Part shown: positions 1-6,124 of the stretch, piece by piece
Numbering within the stretch: position 1 is the first letter of the stretch
Layout of the letters: each line of letters opens with the position of its first letter
Source: Promethearchaeia archaeon
Lineage (GTDB): Archaea; Asgardarchaeota; Lokiarchaeia; Sigyniarchaeales; SOKP01
Length of the DNA: 9,738 nucleotides
Reading direction: 5' to 3'
Assembly: GCA_029856295.1 (NCBI GenBank)
Contig: JAHQWS010000041.1
Span: 1 to 9,738, forward strand
The notes under the pieces: generated by a model
The model's input: only the letters and a program-made list of their open reading frames with translations
Told to the model about the DNA's origin: nothing
The model's database searches: none
Made by a program: the position numbers and the translations under genes

Positions 1-48
1 CATAAAACTCTTAGAATAGGTCAAAAAATGAAATGGCACTATGCGCAT

Positions 49-56
49 AAAAAAAA
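49..56 (-). terminator. Poly-T terminator candidate of the coiled-coil gene
   Basis: A run of eight A on the plus strand reads as eight T on the minus strand, about 20 bases after the minus-strand stop codon at 77. Archaeal RNA polymerase commonly terminates at such T runs without a hairpin. A perfect 10-base palindrome, TATGCGCATA (40-49), abuts the run and is unusually GC-rich for this window. It could add a small stem or be a protein site. No gene is visible in 1-76. Confidence 0.4.
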
Positions 57-76
57 TTCAGCACATAAGTTTATTC

Positions 77-559
77 CTAATTAATATCATTCTTACGGGA
101 ACTTTCTAATTTTTGTCTTTCATATTCGAGATTTTTTTGTTCCTCATATAGTTTTTCCCGTTCCTTCATCAAATTATCCTTTTCTTCATCAAATTTACTT
201 TTTTGGGTCTCAAACTCCACCCACTCTTTTTTTAAAGCTTCTAAATCATCTTTTAGTTTTTGATTTTCCTCTTTCAATTTTTCTCTTTCTTCAACTAACT
301 TTTCTGTATCAATTTTCAATCTTTCTTGTTCTGATTTTATTTTATTCCATTCTTCGGAGAGTCTTTTCTTCTCTTCCTCCAGGTCTTGCATTTTTTCCTC
401 AAGAGTTTTGTATTTCTTCATCTCTTTCGTTACTGGTCCGAGTTTAATTTCAAGCATGTTTAACATGTCGCTAAAAGACTGCATCTTCATAAATTCAGAA
501 GCTTTTGACCTCCTCATACTTTTCATATACATCATCGAAAAGTTTAGGTTTTTTAGCAA
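77..559 (-). CDS. C-terminal part of a split coiled-coil protein
   Basis: I do not recognise a named family. From about residue 45 to the end this 160-residue frame is a continuous charged coiled coil, rich in Glu, Lys, Leu and Gln with heptad spacing, ending in a short polar tail. Its first residues overlap the end of the next gene upstream by 65 bases. The segment SKASEFMKM...LEIKLGPV matches the second half of a 60-residue domain whose first half lies in that other frame. The two frames are therefore most simply one 303-residue protein, broken by one extra base near 509. The Met at 559 is then not a real start, and meaningful sequence begins at about 508. No signal peptide or membrane segment is visible, so the product is probably cytoplasmic and possibly a structural or scaffolding protein. 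Function is unknown. Confidence 0.6.
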   Translation of the reverse strand: MLKNLNFSMMYMKSMRRSKASEFMKMQSFSDMLNMLEIKLGPVTKEMKKYKTLEEKMQDLEEEKKRLSEEWNKIKSEQERLKIDTEKLVEEREKLKEENQKLKDDLEALKKEWVEFETQKSKFDEEKDNLMKEREKLYEEQKNLEYERQKLESSRKNDIN

Positions 560-989
560 AATCTGGATGATTTAAATAATTAATAAAATTAATTATTGAT
601 TTTTGAGTAGTCTCAGGTAAGCTAGTACCATAGGGAGATTGCATTAAAATCTCGATTTTACTTCTTAATTCCTTTACTGCTTGAGGATAATTTAGAAACT
701 TTGGTTTTTTCTCTATTTCTTCTTCTTCAGCATAATCAAATTTTCCTAATGTAATACTTAGTTGATCTAATTTACGGATAATACCTTCCATTTTCGTAAA
801 TCCGCTCGCTTTTGCAATAAAATAAAGTTCAGTTATTTCTTCGAGCAATTTTGCATTTTCTTGCAGCTTTGGATGTTCTAAGTACCATAGAAGTGATTCA
901 AGTTGTTTTTCTGTAGTCATTTGTAGACCAAGCCATTCTTTTCCTTTTTTCTCAGTTATTTCTATTTTAATTTGTGGTATTCTTTCCAT
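495..989 (-). CDS. N-terminal part of a split protein with a duplicated 60-residue domain
   Basis: This 164-residue frame is not a family I can name. Residues 25-84 form a helical module (TTEKQLESLLWYLEHP...KASGFTKM...LGKF). A second copy starts at residue 127 (TTQKSIINFINYLNHP...) and runs through E160. Its remainder (SKASEFMKM...IKLGPV) is in the other reading frame from 508 downward. Aligned without gaps over 60 positions, the copies share 22 identities: 11 before the break and 11 after. Reading stops at a TGA at 495-497. Removing one base of the GG at 509-510 restores a single 303-residue product (77-989 is 913 bases, that is 304 codons plus one base) consisting of two modules followed by a long coiled coil. 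The ATG at 989 is supported by a TATA-like box 21-29 bases upstream and needs no ribosome binding site. Confidence 0.65.
   Translation of the reverse strand: MERIPQIKIEITEKKGKEWLGLQMTTEKQLESLLWYLEHPKLQENAKLLEEITELYFIAKASGFTKMEGIIRKLDQLSITLGKFDYAEEEEIEKKPKFLNYPQAVKELRSKIEILMQSPYGTSLPETTQKSIINFINYLNHPDFAKKPKLFDDVYEKYEEVKSF
501..517 (-). other. Frameshift site joining the two coiled-coil frames
   Basis: On the minus strand the sequence reads TAT GAG GAG G TCA AAA GCT TCT GAA. The upstream frame continues GTC AAA AGC TTC TGA and stops, while the downstream frame reads TCA AAA GCT TCT GAA. Skipping one G gives ...YEE-SKASEF..., which matches the first domain copy ...YFIAKASGF... at the same spacing. 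The GAGGAGGT string resembles a Shine-Dalgarno sequence, but no start codon follows at 5-10 bases; the next ATG in the downstream frame is 17 bases away. A sequencing or assembly indel or a recent mutation is likeliest. Programmed +1 frameshifting is the alternative. Confidence 0.6.
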
Positions 990-1009
990 AGGATTTCATA
1001 TAGTGGGTG

Positions 1010-1018
1010 TTTTTAAAT
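1010..1018 (-). promoter_or_regulatory. TATA-like box of the coiled-coil gene
   Basis: The minus strand reads ATTTAAAAA, 21 to 29 bases before the ATG at 989. This is the spacing expected for an archaeal TATA box driving a leaderless or nearly leaderless mRNA. No purine-rich ribosome binding site precedes the ATG. Confidence 0.5.
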
Positions 1019-1078
1019 GAATTTGCTTTTAAAAATAATTTCTACCCAAGGCAAATAATATCTTTAGTAAAAAGCATA

Positions 1079-1094
1079 AGGATAAATTTTTCCT
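1079..1094. promoter_or_regulatory. Imperfect palindrome between divergent genes
   Basis: AGGATAAATTTTTCCT is a 16-base palindrome with one mismatched pair (7 of 8 pairs). It lies in the 185-base spacer between the divergent genes at 989 and 1175. It could be an operator, but its AT-rich centre makes a chance origin plausible. The rest of the spacer holds the two promoters and nothing else I can identify. The best TATA-like match for the plus-strand gene is TTTAGATTA at 1138-1146. Confidence 0.2.
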
Positions 1095-1174
1095 CAGATT
1101 TTATTAATAAAGTTTGAAGAAAGGAATAAAAGTAAGTTTAGATTAGCCTTCACATTAGTATATCATGATCTAAT

Positions 1175-2281
1175 ATGTCTGAGTCCAGAAAAAAACCAAT
1201 TTTATTTGAAAATTACCCAGATTTAGAATCAGGGATTCCTTGGATTAAACTGGCTCCCATGAGAACTCCAGTAAAGCAATTAAATAAACTTCAAGAAGAT
1301 TTAGGTATAAATTCGCTATGGGTAAAGCAAGATAATCTTACATCACCAATATATGGCGGTAATAAGCCTCGAAAACTTGAATTTCTCCTTGCTGATGCTA
1401 AAAATAAAGATTGCGATAAAGTTTTAACAGTCGGAGGGATTGGATCCAATCACTGTGTAGCGACAGCTGCATTTTGTAATGAGCTTAATTTGAAATCCTC
1501 TGCTGCATTGGTTTATCAACCTATAACTATTCATGTGAGAAATAATCTTTTACTTGAATTATATTTTAAAAATAACTTAATTTATTCTCACACACAGAGA
1601 GGTATGAGCCTGAGGGTTCGCTGGCAGTTGCGCAAAGATATAGATATATATTATATAGGAACAGGAGGGAGCTCTCCTCTCGGTACTTTAGGCTTCGTCA
1701 ATGCTGCTTTTGAATTGAAAGACCAAATAATTAATGGAGAATTACCGGAACCTGATTATCTTTTTGTAGCAAATGGGTCGATGGGAACTACAGCGGGTTT
1801 AACATTAGGTATAAAACTTGCTAATCTAAAAACAGTTGTTTATGCCATCCGAGTTACTGATCCTACCTTTGCCAGTGTTGAAAACACTCAGAACCTAGCT
1901 GTTAAAACCAGATCACTTCTGGCCAAATACGATCAATCATTACCAAACCTTTCTTTTGAACATCTAATTATAGATGGAAATTATTACGGAGAAACTTACG
2001 GAAAACCAACAAGCGAGGGTCTTGAGGCTATTAAAATTATAAAAGAAACCGAAGGTATTACACTTGAACCAACCTATACGGGAAAGACTTTTGCCGGCCT
2101 TATCGCATATGTACGAGCCAAAAAGAATGAAGTAAAAGACAAAACAATATTATTTTGGAACACGTTTAATAGCAAGGATTATTCGAATGTAATATCTAAA
2201 ATGGATTATCATCGCTTACCTAAAAACCTTCATTGGGTATTTGAACAATCCCTTTCTAAATTTAAAAATGAACGGGTCTAA
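1175..2281 (+). CDS. PLP-dependent D-cysteine desulfhydrase / ACC deaminase family protein
   Basis: This is a fold-type II pyridoxal-phosphate enzyme, probably cytoplasmic. Residues 61-69, GGNKPRKLE, hold the PLP-binding lysine (K64). GGIGSNHC (87-94) carries the Ser-Asn pair of the active site. GTGGSSPLG (162-170) and NGSMGTTAGL (200-209) are family signatures, the latter for phosphate binding. Near the C-terminus, EPTYTGK (298-304) supplies the active-site Tyr301. Known ACC deaminases have Glu after this Tyr and Leu in a HLGG motif. Here Thr302 and Thr330 (in WNTFNS) occupy those places, as in D-cysteine desulfhydrases, which release H2S, pyruvate and ammonia from D-cysteine. The usual HTGG is altered to NTFN, so the substrate is uncertain. 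At 368 residues it is longer than the usual 325-340. It is a single gene, convergent with the next one, with 28 bases between the stop codons. Confidence 0.85.
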   Translation: MSESRKKPILFENYPDLESGIPWIKLAPMRTPVKQLNKLQEDLGINSLWVKQDNLTSPIYGGNKPRKLEFLLADAKNKDCDKVLTVGGIGSNHCVATAAFCNELNLKSSAALVYQPITIHVRNNLLLELYFKNNLIYSHTQRGMSLRVRWQLRKDIDIYYIGTGGSSPLGTLGFVNAAFELKDQIINGELPEPDYLFVANGSMGTTAGLTLGIKLANLKTVVYAIRVTDPTFASVENTQNLAVKTRSLLAKYDQSLPNLSFEHLIIDGNYYGETYGKPTSEGLEAIKIIKETEGITLEPTYTGKTFAGLIAYVRAKKNEVKDKTILFWNTFNSKDYSNVISKMDYHRLPKNLHWVFEQSLSKFKNERV

Positions 2282-2309
2282 ATTCTTACCTAAAACGACT
2301 AATATTAGA

Positions 2310-2999
2310 CTATAATATGAAGGTTAATCCTCCATATATTATATGATATACAGTATATTGGGTTAAACGTACAACAATAACCGCAAGGAATCCTCCCTTT
2401 CTATAGCAATAACATGCTACTATTATGTATCCTCCCGAAATAATTATTATCTGAATTAAAACTAATAGCGTGATTGGGCCTACAAAAGAGACAAACAAGA
2501 TTAATTGAATCATGATATAAATAATACTTTCAAATATTGTAACCCCCCAAAATACGTCCTTCTGCTTTTTACCATTTAATAATTTATAGGAAATCACCCA
2601 TATTAGAAATGTCAATAAGAATAAACGCCAAAAAATCTCATCGGTAATGCCAATAAAAATCCAGTAAGTAATTGAAATGGGAAAAGGAAGTTGAGGGACT
2701 TTAATAGGATTAATAAAATCAAATATTATTGCCCCAATTCCAAAAATTAATCCAAAAATTAATGGAATTAAGTATCTATTTTTAGAGTTAACTTCATTAT
2801 TAATTATTTCAGGAAATCCCGTATTTTTTTCAAAATATTTAAGACCTATATACCCTAAGATAACATAAATTATAATGAGTATCCAATTACTAACTATTTG
2901 CATAAAATTTAGTAGGAATATCGCTAAAATTATTTGACAAACAACGATAATCACTACTAAAATAAGATATATTTGTTTTGAACTGTTTGATTCTAACAT
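2310..2999 (-). CDS. Multi-pass membrane protein, probable degenerate CPBP (Abi) family
   Basis: This 229-residue protein is very hydrophobic, with about seven predicted membrane segments (roughly 9-31, 35-54, 76-95, 108-136, 150-172, 174-197 and 203-225). DEIFWR at 120-125 in the fourth segment resembles the EExxxR motif of CPBP intramembrane proteases (the CAAX protease/bacteriocin-processing group), with Asp for the first Glu. The later family motifs are poor. The FxxxH position reads FESII (156-160), and the final histidine motif reads RLTQY (211-215), although H219 is close by. It may therefore be an inactive relative or an unrelated membrane protein. No SD sequence precedes the ATG. A TTA-repeat tract lies just upstream. 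It has its own spacer and is probably not co-transcribed with the gene before it. Confidence 0.5.
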   Translation of the reverse strand: MLESNSSKQIYLILVVIIVVCQIILAIFLLNFMQIVSNWILIIIYVILGYIGLKYFEKNTGFPEIINNEVNSKNRYLIPLIFGLIFGIGAIIFDFINPIKVPQLPFPISITYWIFIGITDEIFWRLFLLTFLIWVISYKLLNGKKQKDVFWGVTIFESIIYIMIQLILFVSFVGPITLLVLIQIIIISGGYIIVACYCYRKGGFLAVIVVRLTQYTVYHIIYGGLTFIL

Positions 3000-3027
3000 T
3001 TTGAGTATTAATACAGAAATGTAAAAA

Positions 3028-3048
3028 TAATAATAATAATAATAATAA
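3028..3048. repeat. (TAA)7 microsatellite
   Basis: Seven perfect TAA units fill most of the 51-base spacer between the stop of the beta-helix gene (3051, minus) and the start of the membrane-protein gene (2999, minus). On the transcribed strand the tract is (TTA)7 within a T-rich stretch. It lies 29-49 bases upstream of the membrane-protein ATG, overlapping the expected promoter, and may also help terminate the upstream genes. Changes in copy number would alter promoter spacing rather than any reading frame. Confidence 0.8.
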
Positions 3049-3050
3049 AA

Positions 3051-3476
3051 TTAAAAAGATATTTTTTTAAGATTTTCCTTCGATTCAGCTTGTCCAATAA
3101 GTAGACAATTTTTTTCCTTTAAAATATCAAAATTTAAACTACTATCTGTCTTTACTAAACAATTTTCTAATGTAAAATTATTACCAAGCTTAACATTATC
3201 TAATATGATCGTATTCGAAAGCTCTACATAATCTCCAAGTTCACAATTATTTCCAATATATACATTAGGTCCTAAAAGTACATCATCACCTATTTTAACG
3301 CTATCTCCAAGATATACTGGTTCTATAAAAGTGGGAAAATCCCCTATATAATTATCTATTTTGTGATGATTTTTTATCTCTTTTAGAGCATCTTGAAATA
3401 TATTTCGAAGATTAGACGTATGAATACTATCTATCTCTTTAATAGAATTTTCAATTTTTTCTATAAATTCTTTCAT
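3051..3476 (-). CDS. Small left-handed beta-helix (hexapeptide-repeat) protein
   Basis: Residues 1-42 are charged and probably helical. From about 50 to 110 the sequence follows the hexapeptide rhythm of a left-handed parallel beta helix: IEPVYL, GDSVKI, GDDVLL, GPNVYI, GNNCEL, GDYVEL, SNTIIL. Such domains form the C-terminal part of sugar-nucleotide pyrophosphorylases and the body of many acyltransferases, usually as trimers. At 141 residues this protein has no nucleotidyltransferase domain. It also lacks the histidines of gamma carbonic anhydrases within the helix (its histidines are at 19, 37 and 38). It begins 2 bases after the HypB-like gene on the same strand, so the two are almost certainly co-transcribed and may act together. 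Substrate or partner is unknown; the fold assignment is strong, the function is not. Confidence 0.75.
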   Translation of the reverse strand: MKEFIEKIENSIKEIDSIHTSNLRNIFQDALKEIKNHHKIDNYIGDFPTFIEPVYLGDSVKIGDDVLLGPNVYIGNNCELGDYVELSNTIILDNVKLGNNFTLENCLVKTDSSLNFDILKEKNCLLIGQAESKENLKKISF

Positions 3477-3478
3477 TT

Positions 3479-4195
3479 TTATAAACCCATTATTTCTATT
3501 AATTTATTGATATTTTCGCCAGTTTTGGCACTTGTGGTTATAACTTCTATTTTTGGATTATAATTTTTTGCATTGCTTATCATCTTATCGATATCAGTTC
3601 CTAGTCTTTCCAACAGATCGATTTTATTGATAATTGCTATATCTGACATTTTGAAAAGCATAGGATGTTTTTCTATAACCCATTCTCCTTCTGTAATTGA
3701 TACTACTGTTATTCTTTTGTCTGTACCGAGAATGAATTCTGAGGGACATATTAAATTTCCTACATTTTCAACAAAAATAACATCATAATTAAATAAATCC
3801 TTGTTTTTAATAATTTGGTTGATATGGTATGCATTTAAAGCACATTCACGGCCGGTATTAATTTGAACTGTTTCGACATTATGCTTTTCTATTCGATCCG
3901 CATCAACTCTCGTAGTAATATCCCCACATATTACTAAAGTTCTATGTTTAGAAGATATTTGTTCGCAAATCTTTTCTAAAAGTGCTGTCTTACCTGCGCC
4001 AATTGATCCTACTATATCGAATGATTTGATATTATTTTTTACAAATTCTTTATTTATACGCTCAGCTAATATATCATTATCCCTTTCTACTTTTTTTTTA
4101 GTTTCTATAACTAAGTCTCTTATTTCCTCTCTTGCTAAATTAGTGCTTTCAAGTTCTTGAATCCTACCAATTTCACGTTCTTCCTTATCTGACAT
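3479..4195 (-). CDS. hypB: HypB-like nickel-insertion GTPase with altered metal site
   Basis: HypB is a SIMIBI-class GTPase that helps HypA load nickel into [NiFe]-hydrogenase, working as a cytoplasmic dimer. The Walker A motif is GSIGAGKT (63-70), followed by GDITTRVDADRI (91-102), QINTGREC (111-118), ENVGNLICPSEF (143-154), the HypB-typical TEGE (168-171) and the guanine-specificity motif NKID (190-193). In typical HypB the metal site sits in ECHLDAH plus a Cys in the NLxCP motif. Here Cys118 and Cys150 are kept, but the His after the first Cys is Ala119 and the second His position is Tyr123 (ECALNAY). Metal binding is probably weaker or different. An N-terminal extension of about 35 residues is charged and helical and lacks an obvious metal-binding histidine stretch. 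No hypA or hydrogenase gene is in the window. The beta-helix gene follows after 2 bases, and panE lies 53 bases upstream. Confidence 0.85.
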   Translation of the reverse strand: MSDKEEREIGRIQELESTNLAREEIRDLVIETKKKVERDNDILAERINKEFVKNNIKSFDIVGSIGAGKTALLEKICEQISSKHRTLVICGDITTRVDADRIEKHNVETVQINTGRECALNAYHINQIIKNKDLFNYDVIFVENVGNLICPSEFILGTDKRITVVSITEGEWVIEKHPMLFKMSDIAIINKIDLLERLGTDIDKMISNAKNYNPKIEVITTSAKTGENINKLIEIMGL

Positions 4196-4219
4196 TTTTT
4201 TATATAAATATTACTTCAA

Positions 4220-4228
4220 ATTTTAAGT
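4220..4228 (-). promoter_or_regulatory. TATA-like box upstream of the HypB-like gene
   Basis: The minus strand reads ACTTAAAAT about 25-32 bases before the ATG at 4195, inside the 53-base spacer after panE. This suggests that the hypB-like and beta-helix genes can be transcribed from their own promoter, not only by read-through from panE. The match is short and the region is nearly all A/T. Confidence 0.35.
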
Positions 4229-4248
4229 ATTATAATATTGAATTAAGT

Positions 4249-5292
4249 TTAATTTTTATCAAGTTTTTCTTGAATTTTTTTCCAAACAAGTTCTACGTGT
4301 AATGGCTTGAATGGAGTCTTTTTAAATTCTTCTTTGCAGATTTCATATATAGTGCGATTATACGGGGCTTTGAATCCTAATGAATCAGCTAACTTTATAA
4401 AATAGCCATTTAATGATTCTAACTCCGATTGATTTTTTTGACGGAGAACTATATCTTGAACCATACTGCTAAGAGCCATGCCTTTGATGTTTTCTTTAAA
4501 CATTCTATTTGCCATATCTTCGGGAATTTTATTTGCAATTCTAATGGATTTCCAATCGGGCAACTTTTTTAATTTAAATTCTTCATATCCAGCAGCCTCT
4601 ATAATCTGAATACCTTCAAGAATGATATTTATTATAATTTTCCTAAATATTGAAATCGTACTGTCGTCCATAGCTTTTAAATCAATAAGGGCTGATGCAG
4701 CGTTATTTAAGTTCATAATCATTTTACTGTGAACCGCATCTTGAAGTTTATCTGTAATTTTTGTTGAAACGCCGAGGTTCATAATTTTAATAATTTTTTC
4801 CATTATTGGTTGAACGATATTATCTATTGTTCCGAGAAAGATTATTCCTTTACTTCTATATCCAAATACGTCGGGCTTATCCCGCCAAGCAGAAAATACA
4901 ATAACAGTGTATATAACCTTACTAAAATATTTTGGAAGTATTTCTTGATTTATAACACCATTTTGCATAGCAACGATTACCGGTCCATCTCCTAATTTTG
5001 AAGAGATGTCTTTTGCAACTTCTTCTAAATCGTAATTCTTTACGGTAATAATGACAGTATCTATGGATGATAACTCATTTAAATCTTCAATAACATTTAC
5101 GCTTATCGGTTCTGGATTGTTATTTTTTTGCTCATAAAGAATTAAACCATTGGATTTTAAGATTTTAGCATTCTCACCTCGGGCTAGTAAATAGATATTG
5201 CTATAATGGGGATATATAAGTCCGTACAGAGATGTACCTATAGCGCCCGCTCCATAAATAACAATCCTTAAGTTTCCACTAACATTTTCCAT
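4249..5292 (-). CDS. panE: 2-dehydropantoate 2-reductase (ketopantoate reductase)
   Basis: The enzyme reduces ketopantoate to pantoate with NAD(P)H, a cytoplasmic step toward coenzyme A. The N-terminal Rossmann domain has GAGAIG at 14-19. TVKNYDL (83-89) and MQNGV (109-113) correspond to substrate- and cofactor-contacting segments of the family. The C-terminal helical domain carries HSKMIMNLNNA (188-198), where K190 matches the catalytic lysine and N194 a substrate ligand. SSMVQD (275-280) and E290-L-x-x-LNG match the conserved SSMxQD...E(I/L)xxxNG region. Length (347) is slightly above the bacterial norm of about 300. All key residues are present, so activity is likely, although PanE/ApbA homologues sometimes act on other 2-oxo acids. 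It is divergent from the DUF429 gene across 86 bases. No other CoA gene is in the window. Confidence 0.88.
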   Translation of the reverse strand: MENVSGNLRIVIYGAGAIGTSLYGLIYPHYSNIYLLARGENAKILKSNGLILYEQKNNNPEPISVNVIEDLNELSSIDTVIITVKNYDLEEVAKDISSKLGDGPVIVAMQNGVINQEILPKYFSKVIYTVIVFSAWRDKPDVFGYRSKGIIFLGTIDNIVQPIMEKIIKIMNLGVSTKITDKLQDAVHSKMIMNLNNAASALIDLKAMDDSTISIFRKIIINIILEGIQIIEAAGYEEFKLKKLPDWKSIRIANKIPEDMANRMFKENIKGMALSSMVQDIVLRQKNQSELESLNGYFIKLADSLGFKAPYNRTIYEICKEEFKKTPFKPLHVELVWKKIQEKLDKN

Positions 5293-5378
5293 AATTCTAC
5301 GTCCATTTCCGGCTATATCTTTGATAATTTGGTAATTATATCATTATTTTTATTTTTTCCGATATTAAATTATACATA

Positions 5379-6113
5379 ATGAAGATATCTACTCCTTTTA
5401 TTGGCGTAGATGGTTGTTCGTCTGGATGGGTGAGTTCATATAAAGAGGATCAAAATAAGTGGAAATTTTCTCTATTTCCAACTATAGATCGGCTATGGAA
5501 TGCATTTTCTAATGTCAAATTAATTATGATCGACATACCTATTGGATTAAGAGATAAAGGAAATGAACCTCGATTATGCGACAGGGGTGCTCGCAAATTT
5601 CTCACAAGAACCCGATCATCTAGTGTTTTTCCAACACCCTGCCGTGCCTCTCTATATGCCGATTTTTATATGATTGCGAATCAAATTAATAGAAAAATGA
5701 CGGGAAAAGGATTGTCCAAACAAACTTGGAATATTTCCGGGAAGATTAAGGAAGTTGATATTTTATTAAGGAATAATTCTGAAGCCCGGCAGGTATTTAT
5801 AGAATCTCATCCGGAATTATGTTTTGCTGCTCTTTCAAATAGTACTCCAATGAAACACTATAAAAAAAATGAAGATGGAATCAAAGAAAGATTATTAGTC
5901 ATAGAATATTTCTGTAAAGATTCTAAACAGATTTTAAATGAGGTAATCCTTCAATTTTCAAAAAGGGAGCTCTCTGTAGATGATATTTTAGACGCTTGGG
6001 TTTTAGCGATATCTGGTTCTAAAGGAATATCAAATCTACGATTTCTTCCTGATAATTTTGAATATGATTCCGAAGGTTTACCAATGCGGATGGCAATTCC
6101 TAATTTTAGATGA
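5379..6113 (+). CDS. DUF429 family protein, predicted RNase H-like nuclease
   Basis: The sequence has the full set of DUF429 signatures. GVDGCSSGW (9-17) supplies the first acidic residue, D11. IDIPIGL (51-57) follows, then RLCDRGARKFL (65-75), SVFPTPCR (82-89), IESHPELCF (141-149) with E142, a K-x-x-x-D-G-x-x-x-R segment around 162-171, and VDDILDAWVLA (200-210) with several Asp. The fold is predicted to be RNase H-like with a cluster of acidic metal-binding residues. The biological substrate of the family has not been established to my knowledge. At 244 residues it is full length. It starts at an ATG without an SD sequence, after a T-rich tract with an AT-rich element 5-16 bases upstream. 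It is convergent with the acyltransferase gene, with 11 bases between the stop codons. Confidence 0.88.
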   Translation: MKISTPFIGVDGCSSGWVSSYKEDQNKWKFSLFPTIDRLWNAFSNVKLIMIDIPIGLRDKGNEPRLCDRGARKFLTRTRSSSVFPTPCRASLYADFYMIANQINRKMTGKGLSKQTWNISGKIKEVDILLRNNSEARQVFIESHPELCFAALSNSTPMKHYKKNEDGIKERLLVIEYFCKDSKQILNEVILQFSKRELSVDDILDAWVLAISGSKGISNLRFLPDNFEYDSEGLPMRMAIPNFR

Positions 6114-6124
6114 GTGAATAGAAT

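Noticed and set aside
1175..2281. Confident assignment as ACC deaminase (acdS)
   Set aside because: The two residues known to define ACC deaminase are both threonine here, as in D-cysteine desulfhydrases.
3051..3476. Gamma carbonic anhydrase as identity of the beta-helix protein
   Set aside because: The hexapeptide region contains none of the three zinc-binding histidines; the only histidines (19, 37, 38) are in the N-terminal helical part.
3573..3788. Plus-strand open frame of 71 codons inside the HypB-like gene
   Set aside because: It is fully antisense to a gene with intact family motifs and shows no recognisable domain or promoter.
3051..5292. A complete hydrogenase-maturation operon
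   Set aside because: Only a HypB-like gene is present. No hypA, C, D, E or F and no hydrogenase subunit is visible, and the metal site of the HypB-like protein is altered.
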